Assembly: GCF_900089755.1 (NCBI RefSeq)
Contig: NZ_FLOC01000013.1
Span: 1 to 64,000, forward strand
Length of the DNA: 64,000 nt
Source: Marinomonas aquimarina
GTDB taxonomy: Bacteria > Pseudomonadota > Gammaproteobacteria > Pseudomonadales > Marinomonadaceae
Direction of reading: 5' to 3'
Within the stretch, counting starts at the first letter, position 1. Every line of letters begins with the position of its first letter. Shown piece by piece: positions 62,689 through 64,000 of this stretch. The translations under genes were made by a program, and so were the position numbers. The notes under the pieces were generated by a model. The model was not told where the DNA came from. It worked only from the letters and a program-made list of their open reading frames with translations, and did not search any database.

Positions 62689-62904
62689 ATGAAAAAAGAT
62701 ATTCACCCAAATTACTCAGCTGTTTCTGCAACTTGTACTTGTGGTAACACTTTGACTCTAAACTCAACACTTGGCAACGACCTGCACATCGACGTATGCA
62801 GCAACTGCCACCCATTCTACACTGGTCAACAGAAAATGGTTGACACAGGTGGTCGTGTTGATCGCTTCAACAAGCGTTTCGGAGCTCGTCGTTCTACTAA
62901 GTAA
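62689..62904 (+). CDS. rpmE: 50S ribosomal protein L31 (zinc-binding type)
   Basis: A 71-residue protein opening [12 protein letters not shown] with two cysteine pairs, C-x-C at TCTCG and C-x2-C at [14 protein letters not shown], which bind zinc in C+ type L31. It is located on the large-subunit side of the intersubunit bridge. It has a good ribosome binding site and a very strong terminator that lies within the next gene's coding sequence. Confidence 0.98.
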   Translation: MKKDIHPNYSAVSATCTCGNTLTLNSTLGNDLHIDVCSNCHPFYTGQQKMVDTGGRVDRFNKRFGARRSTK

Positions 62905-62920
62905 TTGGTGGATGGCACGA

Positions 62921-63688
62921 ATGCTGATTCAAAAAAAGCGCCAAGCTCTCTTGGCGCTTTTTTTATGCCTATCGTTTCCAAGCCATGGGCAGTGCCTTGC
63001 AGAAGGAGACTTGCAAGTCGCACAAGTAAAGCGCGGCATTGATGGTGATACGCTACACTTGCACGATGGTCGTAAAGTGCGTCTAGTCGGTGTGAATACG
63101 CCAGAGTTAGACCACGAACATGGTCATCATGAGCCTTTTGCCCTCGAAGCAAAGCAACGGCTCGCCGCTCTTGCGGGAGATCAAGTTTATTGGCAGCGCG
63201 CGCAGGAAAGCGAAGACCGCTATGGCCGTAAGCTGTATTATTTATTTACGAAAGATCGAGCGTCGATAGCAAGTCAGTTACTATCAGATGGATTAGGCTA
63301 TCGTATCGCTGTGCCGCCCAACGTCCGCTATCAGGACTGTTTTGCTGAGTCCGAGCAACTTGCACGGGATGCAAAGCGCGGGCTCTGGCAACACCCAACC
63401 CAATGGCAGCCACAAGCTGGCTTTGCGGTTGCACGATCCAAACTTACGTCAGTCACACACAATCGTGGTGGTTGGTGGCTAGAAACCGAACGGGATCTGG
63501 TGATCAATATTCCGCGATATGCCGAGCATTACTGGACCGAAAAAGATATCTTTTATCTGCAGGGCAAAGTAATTGAGGCCCGTGGTTGGCAGTACCAACG
63601 CAACAATCGCCCAAAAGATCGCTTCAAATCGATCGTATTAACGGTGAAACATCCTCAAGACTTACGTAGAATTGAGTCGTCGGACTAA
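62921..63688 (+). CDS. Secreted thermonuclease-family (SNase) protein
   Basis: A 255-residue protein with a signal peptide (KKRQALLALFLCLSFPSHGQ) and a staphylococcal nuclease fold: VKRGIDGDTLHLHDGRKVRLVGVNTPELDHE, described at about residues 37-67, with the catalytic arginine and aspartate, then YGRKLYYLF and DAKRGLWQHP. It probably degrades extracellular or periplasmic DNA or RNA. GGTGG precedes ATG 62921; ATG 62912 is an alternative. The rpmE terminator lies inside the signal-peptide codons, so expression must pass through or start past it. Confidence 0.88.
   Translation: MLIQKKRQALLALFLCLSFPSHGQCLAEGDLQVAQVKRGIDGDTLHLHDGRKVRLVGVNTPELDHEHGHHEPFALEAKQRLAALAGDQVYWQRAQESEDRYGRKLYYLFTKDRASIASQLLSDGLGYRIAVPPNVRYQDCFAESEQLARDAKRGLWQHPTQWQPQAGFAVARSKLTSVTHNRGGWWLETERDLVINIPRYAEHYWTEKDIFYLQGKVIEARGWQYQRNNRPKDRFKSIVLTVKHPQDLRRIESSD
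62931..62964 (+). terminator. rpmE terminator embedded in the nuclease gene
   Basis: A perfect 15-pair stem (A7-GCGCCAAG with CTTGGCGC-T7, CTCT loop) begins 27 bases past the rpmE stop. It also encodes residues QKKRQALLALFL of the nuclease signal peptide. Confidence 0.93.
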
Positions 63689-63819
63689 AACCGACATATC
63701 ATTATAACTATATAAGGTGCCTCTTCTAGGCGGATGTCACCCACATCCAATCAGCCAGAAAGAAGCCCATTTGCTGCAAAGCACACGAACAACACTATTA
63801 ATTAGACGGAATAACAAAA

Positions 63820-64000
63820 ATGGCAGAAGATCTAAAACAAGCGGCGCTTGAGTACCATGAGAAACCAGTACCAGGCAAACTTAACATTACCATCAGCAAG
63901 CCAACAGCCACTTCTCGTGACCTATCCTTGGCGTACAGCCCAGGTGTAGCTGAGCCTTGTCGTGAAATCGCAAAAGACCCAGAAGCGGCTTACCGCTACA
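63820..64000 (+). CDS. maeB: NADP-dependent malic enzyme, 5' part
   Basis: The first 60 codons run off the right edge. They read MAEDLKQAALEYHEKPVPGK and continue with LNITISKPTATSRDLSLAYSPGVAEPCREIA, the characteristic N-terminus of MaeB-type malic enzymes, which decarboxylate malate to pyruvate with NADP. GGA lies ten bases before the ATG. Whether the C-terminal phosphotransacetylase-like domain is present cannot be seen. Confidence 0.93.
   Translation, partial: MAEDLKQAALEYHEKPVPGKLNITISKPTATSRDLSLAYSPGVAEPCREIAKDPEAAYRY

Noticed and set aside
62771-62920. N-terminal extension of the nuclease
   Set aside because: Overlaps rpmE in another frame; the signal peptide begins after it.

Overview
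The window looks like chromosomal DNA of a free-living marine gammaproteobacterium, most like Oceanospirillales/Marinomonas. This rests on protein families and gene order (hslV-hslU, a SPOR/FtsN-like gene, priA, rpmE, a secreted nuclease, malic enzyme; ilvA-argS; fbp-zntB-rpiA), on TRAP and solute-binding transport genes, and on an unusually dense set of cyclic-di-GMP enzymes. It is an inference, because no rRNA or tRNA lies in the window. I see no prophage, complete insertion sequence, integrase or CRISPR array.

Layout. 0-4 kb: a YqaE/Pmp3 mini-protein, a DoxX-glutathionyl-hydroquinone reductase pair (yqjFG-like), a DUF2805 gene, the queuosine-precursor importer yhhQ behind a 34-nt preQ1-I riboswitch, and a DUF2057 secreted protein. 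4-12 kb: a CSS-motif EAL phosphodiesterase overlapping tail-to-tail with a diguanylate cyclase (DGC), which follows an amino-acid-type binding protein in one operon; two small genes; then a PAS-GGDEF-EAL protein. 12-18 kb: a TRAP transporter (dctPQM-like) divergent from a DadA-like flavoprotein, a yqjD-yqjE-yqjK-like membrane operon, and yaeQ. 18-31 kb: an NTF2-like/GNAT/nitrilase operon bordered by a 9-bp tandem repeat and a pair of inverted palindromic elements; a 7TM-DISM DGC; a metallo-beta-lactamase fold enzyme; a response regulator (HD-GYP) plus histidine kinase operon; a luciferase-like monooxygenase; a TetR/HPP divergent pair with two clear operators; a soluble DGC. 31-36 kb: RecQ-like and RhlE-like helicases around an orphan binding protein. 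36-43 kb: a six-gene operon with an ABC importer of the ferric/sugar-phosphate superfamily, an inositol-monophosphatase-family enzyme, a Cys-X5-Arg phosphatase and a LacI regulator, closed by a strong terminator. 43-49 kb: small orphan genes, a C39-like peptidase, a FucP-type sugar symporter, fbp, zntB, rpiA. 49-57 kb: ilvA, argS, another orphan binding protein divergent from a membrane GGDEF-EAL protein. 57-64 kb: a conserved housekeeping block (ubiJ, DUF971, hslU, hslV with a sigma-32-type promoter, SPOR protein, priA, rpmE, nuclease, 5' end of maeB).

The genes fall into three themes: transport and catabolism of small organic solutes; environmental sensing through c-di-GMP, with seven proteins carrying GGDEF, EAL or HD-GYP domains, two of them beside binding proteins; and core housekeeping. 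The best candidate for an undescribed system is the 36-43 kb operon, which I read as uptake and dephosphorylation of a phosphorylated sugar or polyol rather than iron import.
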